A stretch of 64,000 bases of DNA. Source: CAVTWD01 sp963738325 (GTDB lineage: Bacteria > Actinomycetota > Acidimicrobiia > Acidimicrobiales > Ilumatobacteraceae). The first letter of the stretch is position 1. Each line of letters begins with the position of its first letter. Of the stretch, positions 9,364 to 17,852 are shown in pieces. Below the pieces are notes generated by a model that was not told where the DNA came from, did no database searches, and saw only the letters and a list, made by a program, of their open reading frames with translations. The stretch is taken from assembly GCA_963738325.1 (NCBI GenBank), contig CAVTWD010000009.1, positions 124,001 through 188,000 of the forward strand, read 5' to 3'. The translations under genes were made by a program, and so were the position numbers.

Positions 9364-10503
9364 TCAGCGGGCGAGCTCGACGGCGGCGCGGGCGGCGTCG
9401 AGCATCGTCGGCTTGAACTGCAAGCGGTCGGAGACATGGGGCTCGATGATGGCCCGCCCCTCGTCGGCGAGCGTGCCGTCGAGGCGCACCACGATCGGGG
9501 CGCGAACGTCGACCCGTCCGAGCGCCTCGACGATGCCGTTGGCCACTTCGGTGCCCTTGGTGATGCCCCCGAAGATGTTGATGAGGATGGCCTTCACGGT
9601 CTCGTCGAAGTTGATGACCTCGAGCGCCGCGGACATCACATCGGCCGACGCCCCTCCGCCGATGTCGAGGAAGTTGGCAGGCTTCCCGCCCACCTGGTTG
9701 ACGACGTCGAGCGTGCTCATGGCGAGACCGGCTCCGTTGGCGATCACGCCGACGCTGCCTTCGAGGCCGATGTACTGGAGGCCCTTCGAGCGGGCGAGCT
9801 GCTCGCGCTCGTCGAGCTCTTCGGTGGCCTTGTACTCCTCCCACTCCGGGTGCCGGAACTCGGCGTTGCCGTCGAGGCTCACCTTGGCGTCGAGGGCGTG
9901 GACCTTCCCCGCGGGCGTGAAGATCAGCGGGTTGATCTCGGCGAGATCACAGTCGCCCTTCACGTAGCAGTCGTACAGCTGCAACAGGATGTCGGTCGCC
10001 CCATCCACCGCCGCCGGGTTCAAACGGGCCCGCTCGCAGGCGTCGCGGGCGGCCACGGCCGACAACCCGTCCACCGGGTCGATGTGGAGGCGCACGATGG
10101 CCTCGGGGTCCTCGTCCGCCACTTGCTCGATCTCCACGCCGCCTTTGGCCGAGAGCATCAGCAGGTGCTGCTTGGCCGAGCGATCGAGGGTGAAGCTGGC
10201 GTAGTACTCCTCGGCGATGTCGGACGCGTGCTCGACCCAGAGCCGCTTCACGAGGTGGCCCTTGATGTCCATGCCGAGGATGTTCCCGGCGTGGAGGCGC
10301 ACCTCGTCGGAGTTGTTGGCGAGCTTGATGCCCCCCGCCTTGCCGCGCCCGCCCACCTGGACCTGCGCCTTCACCACGACGGGGTACCCGGCCGCTTCGG
10401 CCTGGGCCACGGCCTGGTCGATCGTGTCGGCCACGCCCCCCGGCGACACCGGGATGCCGAAGCGGGCGAAGTACTGCTTACCCTGGTACTCGAACAGGTC
10501 CAC
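9364..10503 (-). CDS. sucC: Succinyl-CoA synthetase beta subunit
   Basis: ATP-grasp subunit that supplies nucleotide and succinate sites. 379 residues, intact, starting MDLFEYQGKQYF (GTG). GGRGKAGGIK holds the nucleotide-binding basic residues, AEINPLIFT the metal/nucleotide region, and GLAMSTLDVVNQVGG with NIFGGITKGTEVANG the C-terminal CoA-ligase part. The GTG start follows directly on the stop of the upstream B12-domain gene with no gap, which points to co-translation and a shared propionate/methylmalonyl route to succinate. Confidence 0.96.
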   Translation of the reverse strand: MDLFEYQGKQYFARFGIPVSPGGVADTIDQAVAQAEAAGYPVVVKAQVQVGGRGKAGGIKLANNSDEVRLHAGNILGMDIKGHLVKRLWVEHASDIAEEYYASFTLDRSAKQHLLMLSAKGGVEIEQVADEDPEAIVRLHIDPVDGLSAVAARDACERARLNPAAVDGATDILLQLYDCYVKGDCDLAEINPLIFTPAGKVHALDAKVSLDGNAEFRHPEWEEYKATEELDEREQLARSKGLQYIGLEGSVGVIANGAGLAMSTLDVVNQVGGKPANFLDIGGGASADVMSAALEVINFDETVKAILINIFGGITKGTEVANGIVEALGRVDVRAPIVVRLDGTLADEGRAIIEPHVSDRLQFKPTMLDAARAAVELAR

Positions 10504-10932
10504 TCAGGACGCTCCTTCTGCTTGATCGAGCTCCTCGCGTTGGTCGAGCTCGGCTTCGAGCCAACGGCAGATGCCGGACAACGACGAACCCGGGGTGAAG
10601 ATCTCCGCCACACCCGCGTCTTTGAGGGCGGCGACGTCGGCGGTAGGGATCACGCCTCCGCCGAAGACGAGTACGTCATCAAGCTGGCGCGACTTGAGCT
10701 CGTCCATCACGCGGGGGAACAACGTGTTGTGGGCGCCCGACAGGAGTGACAGGCCGACGGCGTCGGCGTCCTCCTGCATCGCCGTCTCGGCGATCTGCTC
10801 GGGCGTCTGGTGCAAACCGGTGTAGATCACCTCGAAGCCGGCGTCGCGCAGCGCCCTGCTGATGGTCTTCGCGCCCCGGTCGTGGCCGTCGAGGCCGGGT
10901 TTGGCCACGACGACTCGGTAGGGCCGTTTCAC
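10504..10932 (-). CDS. Stand-alone cobalamin-binding subunit of a methylmalonyl-CoA mutase-type enzyme
   Basis: 142 residues forming just the B12-binding domain. RVVVAKPGLDGHDRG carries the DxHxxG motif whose His ligates cobalt from below, followed by SLLSGAHNTLFP and VFGGGVIP, all typical of the C-terminal domain of methylmalonyl-CoA, isobutyryl-CoA or ethylmalonyl-CoA mutases. There is no catalytic TIM-barrel subunit in the window, so it must pair with one encoded elsewhere. Its place immediately before sucC-sucD suggests methylmalonyl-CoA to succinyl-CoA, but that is inference. GTG 10932 has a TAGTAT box 8 nt upstream. Confidence 0.85.
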   Translation of the reverse strand: MKRPYRVVVAKPGLDGHDRGAKTISRALRDAGFEVIYTGLHQTPEQIAETAMQEDADAVGLSLLSGAHNTLFPRVMDELKSRQLDDVLVFGGGVIPTADVAALKDAGVAEIFTPGSSLSGICRWLEAELDQREELDQAEGAS

Positions 10933-10940
10933 GGGGCCGC

Positions 10941-10946
10941 ATACTA
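10941..10946. promoter_or_regulatory. Shared hexamer ATACTA/TAGTAT serving two divergent leaderless genes
   Basis: Only 19 bp separate the start codons at 10932 (minus) and 10952 (plus). On the minus strand TAGTAT is 8 nt from GTG. On the plus strand the overlapping CATACT is 6 nt from ATG. One element therefore seems to supply the -10 for both directions. Confidence 0.5.
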
Positions 10947-10951
10947 GGGCG

Positions 10952-11471
10952 ATGGCTTTGATCCGCCCCAAGACCACCGTGGGTCGCGCCGTCGTGCCCG
11001 TGTCCCTTGGGCTGGGATTCTTCGTGCTGCTCGGGCTCGTCCTCTGGGGCGTGGCCGCCCTCGTGAGCAATGGCCACTCGGTGCAAGTCAAGTTGGGCGC
11101 CGACGTGTTCACCCTGGAGGATCCGGCCAGCATCGCCAAGGAGATCTCGACCAGCGGACCGCTGCTGTTCCCGGGGCTCGTGAACGGGGCGGAACGCCAG
11201 GCGATCGGCGTCTACCACACGGGCGACGACCCCACGACGGCCTGGCGAGTCTTCTCGCTCGTGCCGCCAGGCAGCGCCGGCGAGTTGTGTCGTGAGCCTC
11301 GACCGCTCCACCCGAGAGCTCGTCGCGCCCTGCACCGGCCAGCGTTTCCCGCAGGACGGGACCGGGCTGGCGCGGATCCCGTGGTCGGTGGACGGGAGCG
11401 GACACGTGGTGATCGACCTGACCCCCGGCGGTGCCCCCGGTCGCGGCACGACCACCGTGGCCAACGGCTGA
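10952..11471 (+). CDS. Single-pass membrane protein of unknown function, frameshifted
   Basis: About 172 residues after repair. An N-terminal stretch RPKTTVGRAVVPVS leads into a hydrophobic segment (GLGFFVLLGLVLWGVAALV), then an extracytoplasmic domain with QVKLGADVFTLEDPASIA and GPLLFPGL. One extra T near 11285 breaks the frame; the other frame then continues VVSLDRSTRELVAPCTGQ and ends with GGAPGRGTTTVANG. The sole Cys-containing motif APCTGQRFP resembles nothing I can name. The gene is divergent from the B12-domain gene with 19 bp between them, and is followed by the 103-bp tandem repeat. Confidence 0.65.
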
Positions 11472-11477
11472 TCCATT

Positions 11478-11718
11478 CGGGTTCGGCTCGCAGGCAAGCT
11501 GCTCGCCTCACCTCCCGAGCTCGCCGCCGCCGCTCCGCAGCGGCGCTCGCCCACCTGGCCGATTCGCGCGACTCCTTCGTCGGGTTCGGCTCGCAGGCAA
11601 GCTGCTCGCCTCACCTCCCGAGCTCGCCGCCGCCGCTCCGCAGCGGCGCTCGCCCACCTGGCCGATTCGCGCGACTCCTTCGTCGGGTTCGGCTCGCAGG
11701 CAAGCTGCTCGCCTCACC
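11478..11718. repeat. 103-bp tandem direct repeat, two full copies plus a partial third
   Basis: Copies start at 11478 and 11581, with a 35-bp partial copy at 11684. The two full copies look identical base for base. Each contains the inverted repeat CGCCGCT-CCGC-AGCGGCG. The array fills the gap between the 3' ends of two convergent genes. The period is not a multiple of 3, so it is not a protein repeat. Confidence 0.9.
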
Positions 11719-11726
11719 CCTGTAAC

Positions 11727-13151
11727 TCAGAGCGAGACCGGATCGGGGTCGAGGTGGGCCATCTCGGAGAAGGGCTCGTGCAGCGGGAGGCGCACCTCGA
11801 AACGGGCGCCACCGCTCGGCGAGGCGAGCGCGGTCACGGAGCCTCCGTGACCCTCGGCGATCGCCTTCACCAGCGCGAGCCCGAGGCCAGAGCCGCCGGT
11901 CTGGCGTAGTCGGCTCTCGTCGAGGCGGGTGAAGCGCTCGAACACGCGGTCGCGATCCTCTGCGGGGATGCCAGGGCCATCGTCGTCGACGCGGAGGCAG
12001 GCCGTCGTGCTGTCCTCGCTCAAGGTGACCGTTACCGCGGAAGCCGCGTGACGAGCCGCGTTGTCGAGGAGGTTGCGCACCAGCTTGGCCAGCTGCCGCC
12101 CGTCACCATCGACGCGAGCGGCGGACACGCCCTCGGCCCGCACCGTATAGCCCAGCCGCTGCAACCGGGCCACGTCGTCCAGCACCAGCTCGTCGACGTC
12201 GACATGGCCCCGGCGGGCGCCGTGCTCGCCGTTGCTCGTCTCATCGAGCTTGGCCAGGTCGAGGAGGTCGCTGACGAGGCCGTCGAGGCGCTCGCTCTCG
12301 TTCAGCACCGTGGTGGCCACTTGGGGCCAGTCGACCGCCTCCGGATGGAGCTTGGCCACCTCCACGCTCGTGCGGATGGTGGTGAGGGGGCTGCGCAGCT
12401 CGTGCGAGGCGTCGGACACGAACTGGCGCTGCTTCGTCTGGGCCGTCTCCAGCCGATCGAGCATCACGTTCATGGTGTGCGCCAACCGGGCGACCTCGTC
12501 ACCCGTGGTCGGCTCGTCGATGCGACGGTGCAGCGTGGTGTGGCTGATGTCCTCGACCTCGCGGCGCATCCGCTCGACGGGCCGCAGCGCTCGCCCGACG
12601 AGCCACCAGCTCACCATCCCGACCGCGAGCACGACGAGCGGGATGCCGAGCCACAACGACGACGCCAGCGTCGAGACGCTGCGACGCACCTCGTCGAGCG
12701 ACGACGCGGCCACGAGGGTGAGCGGTCCGTTGTTGCTCGAGATCCTGCGGGTCTCGACCACCAGCCGGTTGGTGGTGAGCCCGGCCACGGGCACCGGGTG
12801 ACCGAAGCCGTCGATCGTGAAGAGCTGCGTCGCCGGGGTGCCCGGTCCGGACATCACGACGCGCCCGTCAGAGCCGTAGATCTGCAGATAGGGCGAACCG
12901 AGGGGGAGCAGCCCCGTGATCTTGTCGACGGACTGTCCCGCGGCCAGCTCGCCTTGGGTCTGGTCGAGCGCCTGCGCGGCCTCCTGGCGGGCGCGGTCGG
13001 TGAGACGGCGCTCGACCGAGCTGACGAGGAGGTAGGCGGCAAGGGCGAGCGTGACGCCCACGAGCGCGGTGGCGAGCAGCGTGATGCGCCAGCGCACCGA
13101 TCGCCACGGGCGGCTCCGCGAGGTCCCTCCGAGCCGGAGCGGCTCAGCCAT
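11727..13151 (-). CDS. Sensor histidine kinase with HAMP domain
   Basis: 474 residues. Two membrane helices (ITLLATALVGVTLALAAYLL near 24-45 and SLWLGIPLVVLAVGMVSWWL near 165-187) flank an extracytoplasmic sensor of about 120 residues. A HAMP linker follows, then the phosphoacceptor box FVSDASHELRSPLTTIR, and an ATPase domain with LLDNAARHA (N box), VDDDGPGIP (G1) and GGSGLGLALVKAI (G2). It autophosphorylates on His and passes phosphate to the response regulator encoded just upstream, whose stop overlaps this start by 8 bp. The signal is unknown. The overall type matches the TcrY/MprB-like kinases of actinobacteria. Confidence 0.93.
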   Translation of the reverse strand: MAEPLRLGGTSRSRPWRSVRWRITLLATALVGVTLALAAYLLVSSVERRLTDRARQEAAQALDQTQGELAAGQSVDKITGLLPLGSPYLQIYGSDGRVVMSGPGTPATQLFTIDGFGHPVPVAGLTTNRLVVETRRISSNNGPLTLVAASSLDEVRRSVSTLASSLWLGIPLVVLAVGMVSWWLVGRALRPVERMRREVEDISHTTLHRRIDEPTTGDEVARLAHTMNVMLDRLETAQTKQRQFVSDASHELRSPLTTIRTSVEVAKLHPEAVDWPQVATTVLNESERLDGLVSDLLDLAKLDETSNGEHGARRGHVDVDELVLDDVARLQRLGYTVRAEGVSAARVDGDGRQLAKLVRNLLDNAARHAASAVTVTLSEDSTTACLRVDDDGPGIPAEDRDRVFERFTRLDESRLRQTGGSGLGLALVKAIAEGHGGSVTALASPSGGARFEVRLPLHEPFSEMAHLDPDPVSL

Positions 13152-13818
13152 CGGCCACCACCCGGTAGCCCGCGGAGCGCACCGTCTCGATCGTGTCGAG
13201 CTTGAAGGGGAGGTCGAGCTTGCGGCGCAGGTAGCGGATGTAGACCTCGACGATGTTGGGGTCGCCGGGGAAGTCGGGGCCCCACACTTCCTCGAGGATC
13301 TCCGGCTTCGAGGCCACGCCGCCCTGCCGGCGCAGGAGCGCTTCGAGGACGGCGAACTCGCGCGCGGTGAGGTGCACGTCGGTCTCGCCGCGCTTCACCG
13401 TGCGGGTGTAGGGGTCGAGCACGAGCGAGCCGGCGCTCAGCGTCGCCGGCCGGGGCGTGCTGCCCCGGCGGAGGAGGGCGCGCAGCCGGGCGAGGAGGAC
13501 CACGAACGAGAACGGCTTGGAGAGGAAGTCGTCGGCCCCGGTGTCGAGCGACTCGGCCTCGTCGTACTCCCCGGTCTTGGCCGTGAGCACGAGGATGGGC
13601 GTCCAGATGCCCTCCGATCGCAAGGCCCGGCAGACCTTGAAGCCGTTGGCCCCGGGCAGCAGCAGGTCGAGGATGATGGCGGCGTAGGGATGCTCGCGAG
13701 CGCGCCAGAGCCCGTCGTTGCCATCGTGGACGACGTCGACGCTGAAGCCCTCGGCTTCGAGGCCGCGGGCGATGCTCTCGGCCAGCGCGACCTCGTCCTC
13801 TACGAGGAGGACGCGCAC
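13144..13818 (-). CDS. OmpR/PhoB-family response regulator
   Basis: 224 residues from GTG 13818 (VRVLLVEDEVALAE). The receiver domain has the acidic pair in VEDE, the phosphoacceptor Asp in IILDLLLPG, the Thr in VLTAKTG and the Lys in FLSKPFS. The C-terminal winged helix has LTAREFAVLEALLRR, the EILEEVWG recognition region and VYIRYLRRKLD. It is the DNA-binding output for the kinase encoded immediately downstream. The start is chosen at the receiver's first strand; the nearby ATGs at 13826 and 13829 are out of frame. Confidence 0.94.
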   Translation of the reverse strand: MRVLLVEDEVALAESIARGLEAEGFSVDVVHDGNDGLWRAREHPYAAIILDLLLPGANGFKVCRALRSEGIWTPILVLTAKTGEYDEAESLDTGADDFLSKPFSFVVLLARLRALLRRGSTPRPATLSAGSLVLDPYTRTVKRGETDVHLTAREFAVLEALLRRQGGVASKPEILEEVWGPDFPGDPNIVEVYIRYLRRKLDLPFKLDTIETVRSAGYRVVADG

Positions 13819-13958
13819 GGTCCCATCATGCCGCTTCTCCTGGCGTTTTCCAGGACAGAGGCTGAGAACGATCTCAGTCCCTTTCCGCCGAGGAAGTTGC
13901 ACCCAAGGGGGCCGTGGACGGCTCTCTCCGGTTCGACTTCCAGGCTGCGCGGGTGGGC

Positions 13959-15488
13959 TCACTCGAACAACTGCGCGAGGAGGTGCCGTTGCACCTTCTG
14001 GGTGGCCGTGCGGGGCAGCTCGTCGACCACGACGAGCTCGACCGGCACCTTGTAGTCGGCCAGCTCGGCGGCGGCGAACGCCAGGAGCTCGTCGGGGGTG
14101 ACGTGGGTGTTGGGCCGGAGCCGCACCGCGGCGGCGGGCACCTCACCCAGGCGCGGATCCGGGAGGCCCACCACGGCGGCCTCGGCGACGGCGGGGTGAG
14201 ATTCCAGCGTCCGCTCGACCTCGACGGCGTAGACCGAGTAGCCGCCCCTCTTGATGACGTGCTTCGCCCGCCCGGTGAAGGTCACCGACCCGAACGGTCC
14301 CGGCCGTACGAGGTCGCCGGTGCGCAGCCAGCCGTCGTCGGTGAGCACGCGCGAGGTGAGCTCGTCGTCGCCCCAGTAGCCGACGGTGACGCCCGGGCCC
14401 TTCACCAACAGCTCGCCGACCTGGCCCGGCCGCACGGTGCGCCCGTCGTCGTCCACCACCTTGAAGTGGTAACCGGGCAACGGACGGCCCACCCCACTGC
14501 CCGACAGCAGGCCACCGACGACGGGCAGGTGCAGCTTCACCGCCACGCCGCCGGCCGATTCGGCGAGGCCGTAACCCTCGAGGAACATGGCCTCTCCGAC
14601 CGGGCCGACGAGAGGAAGGGTCGCGGTGGCTCCGAAGCCGCGGAACTGCTCGGCCAGCTCGTCAGGCATCACGTCCGCCCCGGCCGCCCACACCCGAATG
14701 CTCGACAGGTCCCGCTCGGCGGCGCCCGCCTCGAGCAGCATCCGGTACATCGCCGGCACGCCCACGAAGATGGTGGCCCGGCGGTCCTCGATGGCACCGA
14801 GCACGTCGTCGGGCCGGAACCGCGACATGAAGTACACCGGGATGCCGGCGCAGGCGAGACCGAGGAGCACGCCGAAGCCCATGATGTGGGCGACCGGCAG
14901 CGACACCACAGCCTCGTCGCGACGCAACTGGAGCGCCGGCGCCAGCGCCGCCCGCGTCGCTCCCCGAGCAGCGCCCGATGGGTGAGCTCGACCCCCTTCG
15001 GGCGACCAGTGGTGCCCGACGTGTAGAAGAGCGCGGCGACGTCTCCCGGGCGGGCGGTCGGTGTCTGGTCGAGCTGGTGATGGTCGTCGACCTCGTCCGG
15101 AGTCCGGATCACGAGCGCCGCGCCGGCGTCGGCCACCACCGACGACACCTCGGTCGCCCGCATCTGCGCGTTGACGGGCACTGCCACCGCCCCGGCTCGG
15201 CAGGCGGCGAGGCAGAGGAGCAACTGGTCGTAGCTGTTGGCCGTGGCCACGACCACGCGGTCCCCGGGGGCCGACGCGCGCCGCGATCCCGGCCGCCAGG
15301 CGGTCCACCCGGGAGGCGGCCCGTTGGTAGGTCAACAGTCGAGCGGCACCTCGCTCCTCGACGAGGCGCCGGCGGCCGTGGACGACGGCCAGCCGCTCCA
15401 GGACGTTGCCCAAGGTGGTGTCGCGAGCCAACCCGACGCGGAGCCGGGCCCCCAGCGAGCCGATCACAGCTTCTGCAGCGGCGACCAC
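13959..15488 (-). CDS. Acyl-CoA synthetase / AMP-dependent ligase, two compensating frameshifts
   Basis: ANL-superfamily adenylating enzyme that activates a carboxylic acid with ATP and transfers it to CoA. The P-loop TSGTTGRPKG, the PVAHIMGFG region, GYGLAESAG, YWGDDEL, the hinge WLRTGDLV and the C-terminal lysine in TATQKVQRH are all present. The middle block (about 14965-15270) sits in a different frame: one base is inserted near 15270 (AAR then GDRVVVATANSY) and one lost near 14965. The total is about 509 residues. The start overlaps the pcrA 3' end by 25 bp. The substrate is unknown; fatty or aromatic acids are the usual ones. Confidence 0.82.
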   Translation of the reverse strand: MVAAAEAVIGSLGARLRVGLARDTTLGNVLERLAVVHGRRRLVEERGAARLLTYQRAASRVDRLAAGIAARVGPRGPRGRGHGQQLRPVAPLPRRLPSRGGGSARQRADAGDRGVVGGGRRRRGARDPDSGRGRRPSPARPDTDRPPGRRRRALLHVGHHWSPEGGRAHPSGAARGATRAALAPALQLRRDEAVVSLPVAHIMGFGVLLGLACAGIPVYFMSRFRPDDVLGAIEDRRATIFVGVPAMYRMLLEAGAAERDLSSIRVWAAGADVMPDELAEQFRGFGATATLPLVGPVGEAMFLEGYGLAESAGGVAVKLHLPVVGGLLSGSGVGRPLPGYHFKVVDDDGRTVRPGQVGELLVKGPGVTVGYWGDDELTSRVLTDDGWLRTGDLVRPGPFGSVTFTGRAKHVIKRGGYSVYAVEVERTLESHPAVAEAAVVGLPDPRLGEVPAAAVRLRPNTHVTPDELLAFAAAELADYKVPVELVVVDELPRTATQKVQRHLLAQLFE

Positions 15489-17692
15489 GCGAGGAGGAGC
15501 CGCTTCTCGCCGACGTCACGGAACCGCACGATCGCTTCGGCTTTGTCGCCCACCCCTTCGAGCGCCAGCACCACGCCCTCCCCGAACTTCACGTGACGGA
15601 CATCGTCGCCCACCCGCAGACCGATGGTCTCGGCCCCCGTGGTGCGCCCCTCGCCCGACCGTCCCTTCGCCAGCGCCGTATCGACGATGCGCTCTCGACC
15701 GGCGTCACCACCCCAGACGTCGCGGCGCCCACCACCATCACTCCGGTAGGACGCCCGGCCCCCGAGCCGCCGACCCTCACCCACGTGCTCGACGAGATCG
15801 TCGGGAATCTCCTCCAGGAACCGCGACGGTGGGTTGTAGTGGGTCGACCCGAACAGCAGCCGGCTCCAGGCATGGCTCACGTACAGCCGCTCGCGGGCCC
15901 GAGTGATCCCCACGTAGGCGAGGCGGCGCTCCTCTTCGAGCTCGTCGGGCTCGGTGAGGGCCCTCAGGTGAGGAAAGACCCCCTCCTCGGCGCCGACCAG
16001 GAAGACGACCGGGAACTCGAGGCCCTTGGCCGAGTGCAGCGTCATGAGCACCACGCGGGAGTCGTCGCCGTCGAGTTGATCGGTGTCCGCGATCAGTGCG
16101 ATCTGTTCGAGGAAGTCGGCCACCGTGGCGAACTCGCGCGCGGAGCCGACCAGCTCGCTCAGGTTCTCGAGCCGCCCGGCCGCCTCCACGCTGCGCTCGG
16201 CCTCGAGCTCGGCCAGGTAGCCGGAGCGCTCGAGCGCGGCCTGCAGGAGTGCCACCGGCCCCTCCGCCACGACCGCCTCCAGGGAGCGGAGGAGGGCGGT
16301 GAAGGCCTCGATGCCCCGCACGGCTGGGCCGCTCACGCCGGCCTCGCCGGCCTCGTCCAGTGCCTGGCGGAAGGTGAGCCCATGGCGGGCTGCCCAGGCG
16401 TCGAGGCGCTCCATCGTCGTATCGCCGACGCCCCGCTTGGGCACGTTGACCACCCGCTTCACGCTCACCTCGTCGGCCGGGTTGACGACCGCGCGGACAT
16501 AGGCGAGCGCGTCCTTCACCTCGCGCCGGTCATAGAACCGCGTCCCGCCCACGACTTTGTAGGGCACCCCCGCCCGCATGAACGCTTCCTCCACCACGCG
16601 GCTCTGCGCGTTGGTGCGGTAGAAGACGGCGACATCTCCCCATCGGTGGTCGCCGTCGTCGTGGAGCCGCGAGATGGTGTGTGCCACCCACTGCGCCTCG
16701 TCGCCCTCGTCCTCGGCGTGGTAGCGCACGATGCGAGCGCCGTGACCCTGGTCGGTCCACAGGTTCTTCGGCTTGCGGCTGGCGTTGTTCTCGATCACCG
16801 CGTTGGCCGCGTCGAGGATCGTCTGCGTCGACCGGTAGTTCTGCTCGAGGAGGATGGTGGTGACGTCGGGAAAAGCCTGCTCGAACTCGAGGATGTTGCC
16901 CATGTCGGCACCGCGGAAGCGATAGATCGACTGATCACTGTCACCCACCACGGTGACGTTGCGATGGGCCGCGGCCAGCATCATCACGAGCTCGTTCTGC
17001 GCCTGGTTGGTGTCCTGGTACTCGTCGACGAGGATGTGCTCGAAGCGGCGCTGGTAGTTCTCCAGGACATCTGGACAGGTCGTGAAGAGGCGGACCGTCA
17101 CCGTCAGGAGGTCGTCGAAGTCCATGGCGCCGGACTTCTCGAGGCGGGCCTGGTACTCGCGGTAGATATCGGCGATCTTTCGCTCGAAGATGCTGCCGGC
17201 CCGTTCCGCGTACTGCGTGGGATCGACGAGGTCGTTCTTGGCCGCGCTGATGACGGCGTGCGCGCCCTTGGGCGTGAACTTCTTCGGATCGAGGCCGAGG
17301 TCGCGTATCACGTACCCGGTGAGTCGCTGCGCGTCGGCCTGGTCGTAGATGGTGAAGCTCGAGGGATAGCCGAGGCGCGGCGCGTCACGGCGCAAGATAC
17401 GCACGCAAGCCGAGTGGAACGTGCTCACCCACATCTTCCGCGCCACCGGACCGACCAGGGCCTCGACCCGCTGGCGCATCTCGTCGGCCGCCTTGTTGGT
17501 GAAGGTGATGGCGAGGATCGCGAACGGGCTCACCCCGTGCTCGGAGATGAGGTGCGCGATGCGATGAGTGAGCACTCGGGTCTTGCCGGAGCCGGCGCCG
17601 GCGACGACGAGCAAGGGTCCCTCGGCGTGCACGACGGCGTCGAGCTGGTCGGGATTGAGCAGGTCGGCGAGCAGAGCCGGGCGGGGGGTCAT
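15464..17692 (-). CDS. pcrA: ATP-dependent DNA helicase PcrA/UvrD (SF1A)
   Basis: 3'-5' helicase for repair and replication restart. 742 residues, intact. Walker A GAGSGKTRVL is at 32-41, preceded by the Q motif LNPDQLDAV. Walker B is VDEYQDTN. Further SF1 motifs are VVGDSDQSIYRFRGAD, LEQNYRS, YKVVGGTRFYDR, LHSAKGLEFPVVF and RRLAYVGITRAR. The C-terminus VKFGEGVVLALEG is the Tudor-like domain of PcrA that contacts RNA polymerase. ATG 17692 has TAGGAT 9 nt upstream. Confidence 0.95.
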   Translation of the reverse strand: MTPRPALLADLLNPDQLDAVVHAEGPLLVVAGAGSGKTRVLTHRIAHLISEHGVSPFAILAITFTNKAADEMRQRVEALVGPVARKMWVSTFHSACVRILRRDAPRLGYPSSFTIYDQADAQRLTGYVIRDLGLDPKKFTPKGAHAVISAAKNDLVDPTQYAERAGSIFERKIADIYREYQARLEKSGAMDFDDLLTVTVRLFTTCPDVLENYQRRFEHILVDEYQDTNQAQNELVMMLAAAHRNVTVVGDSDQSIYRFRGADMGNILEFEQAFPDVTTILLEQNYRSTQTILDAANAVIENNASRKPKNLWTDQGHGARIVRYHAEDEGDEAQWVAHTISRLHDDGDHRWGDVAVFYRTNAQSRVVEEAFMRAGVPYKVVGGTRFYDRREVKDALAYVRAVVNPADEVSVKRVVNVPKRGVGDTTMERLDAWAARHGLTFRQALDEAGEAGVSGPAVRGIEAFTALLRSLEAVVAEGPVALLQAALERSGYLAELEAERSVEAAGRLENLSELVGSAREFATVADFLEQIALIADTDQLDGDDSRVVLMTLHSAKGLEFPVVFLVGAEEGVFPHLRALTEPDELEEERRLAYVGITRARERLYVSHAWSRLLFGSTHYNPPSRFLEEIPDDLVEHVGEGRRLGGRASYRSDGGGRRDVWGGDAGRERIVDTALAKGRSGEGRTTGAETIGLRVGDDVRHVKFGEGVVLALEGVGDKAEAIVRFRDVGEKRLLLAWSPLQKL

Positions 17693-17701
17693 GGCGCCCC
17701 C

Positions 17702-17707
17702 ATCCTA
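17702..17707 (-). promoter_or_regulatory. -10 box TAGGAT of pcrA
   Basis: TAGGAT is 9 nt before ATG 17692 on the minus strand; a leaderless or near-leaderless transcript is inferred. Confidence 0.5.
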
Positions 17708-17801
17708 CGGGCGCCCAGGCAGGCGGAACGGGAGCGGATCTGCCCAGGCCTCGGGCTACGAGAAGGCGACCGTGGCCGCGGAGCCCCGACCCTTGACGCG
17801 A

Positions 17802-17834
17802 CCGTGGCCGGGGACCATCGGCCCCCGGCCACGG
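17802..17834 (-). terminator. Hairpin downstream of the S53 peptidase gene
   Basis: A perfect 12-bp stem, CCGTGGCCGGGG with CCCCGGCCACGG, around a 9-nt loop, 19 nt past the peptidase stop. No T tract follows, as is common in high-GC genomes. Confidence 0.65.
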
Positions 17835-17852
17835 CGCCCACCCACGGTCGGA

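Noticed and set aside
11508..11717. Open frame inside the 103-bp repeat
   Set aside because: The repeat period is not a multiple of three, so the frame changes between copies. It is a by-product of GC-rich repeat DNA.
11478..11718. CRISPR-like array
   Set aside because: The copies are directly adjacent with no unique spacers, and no cas genes are near.
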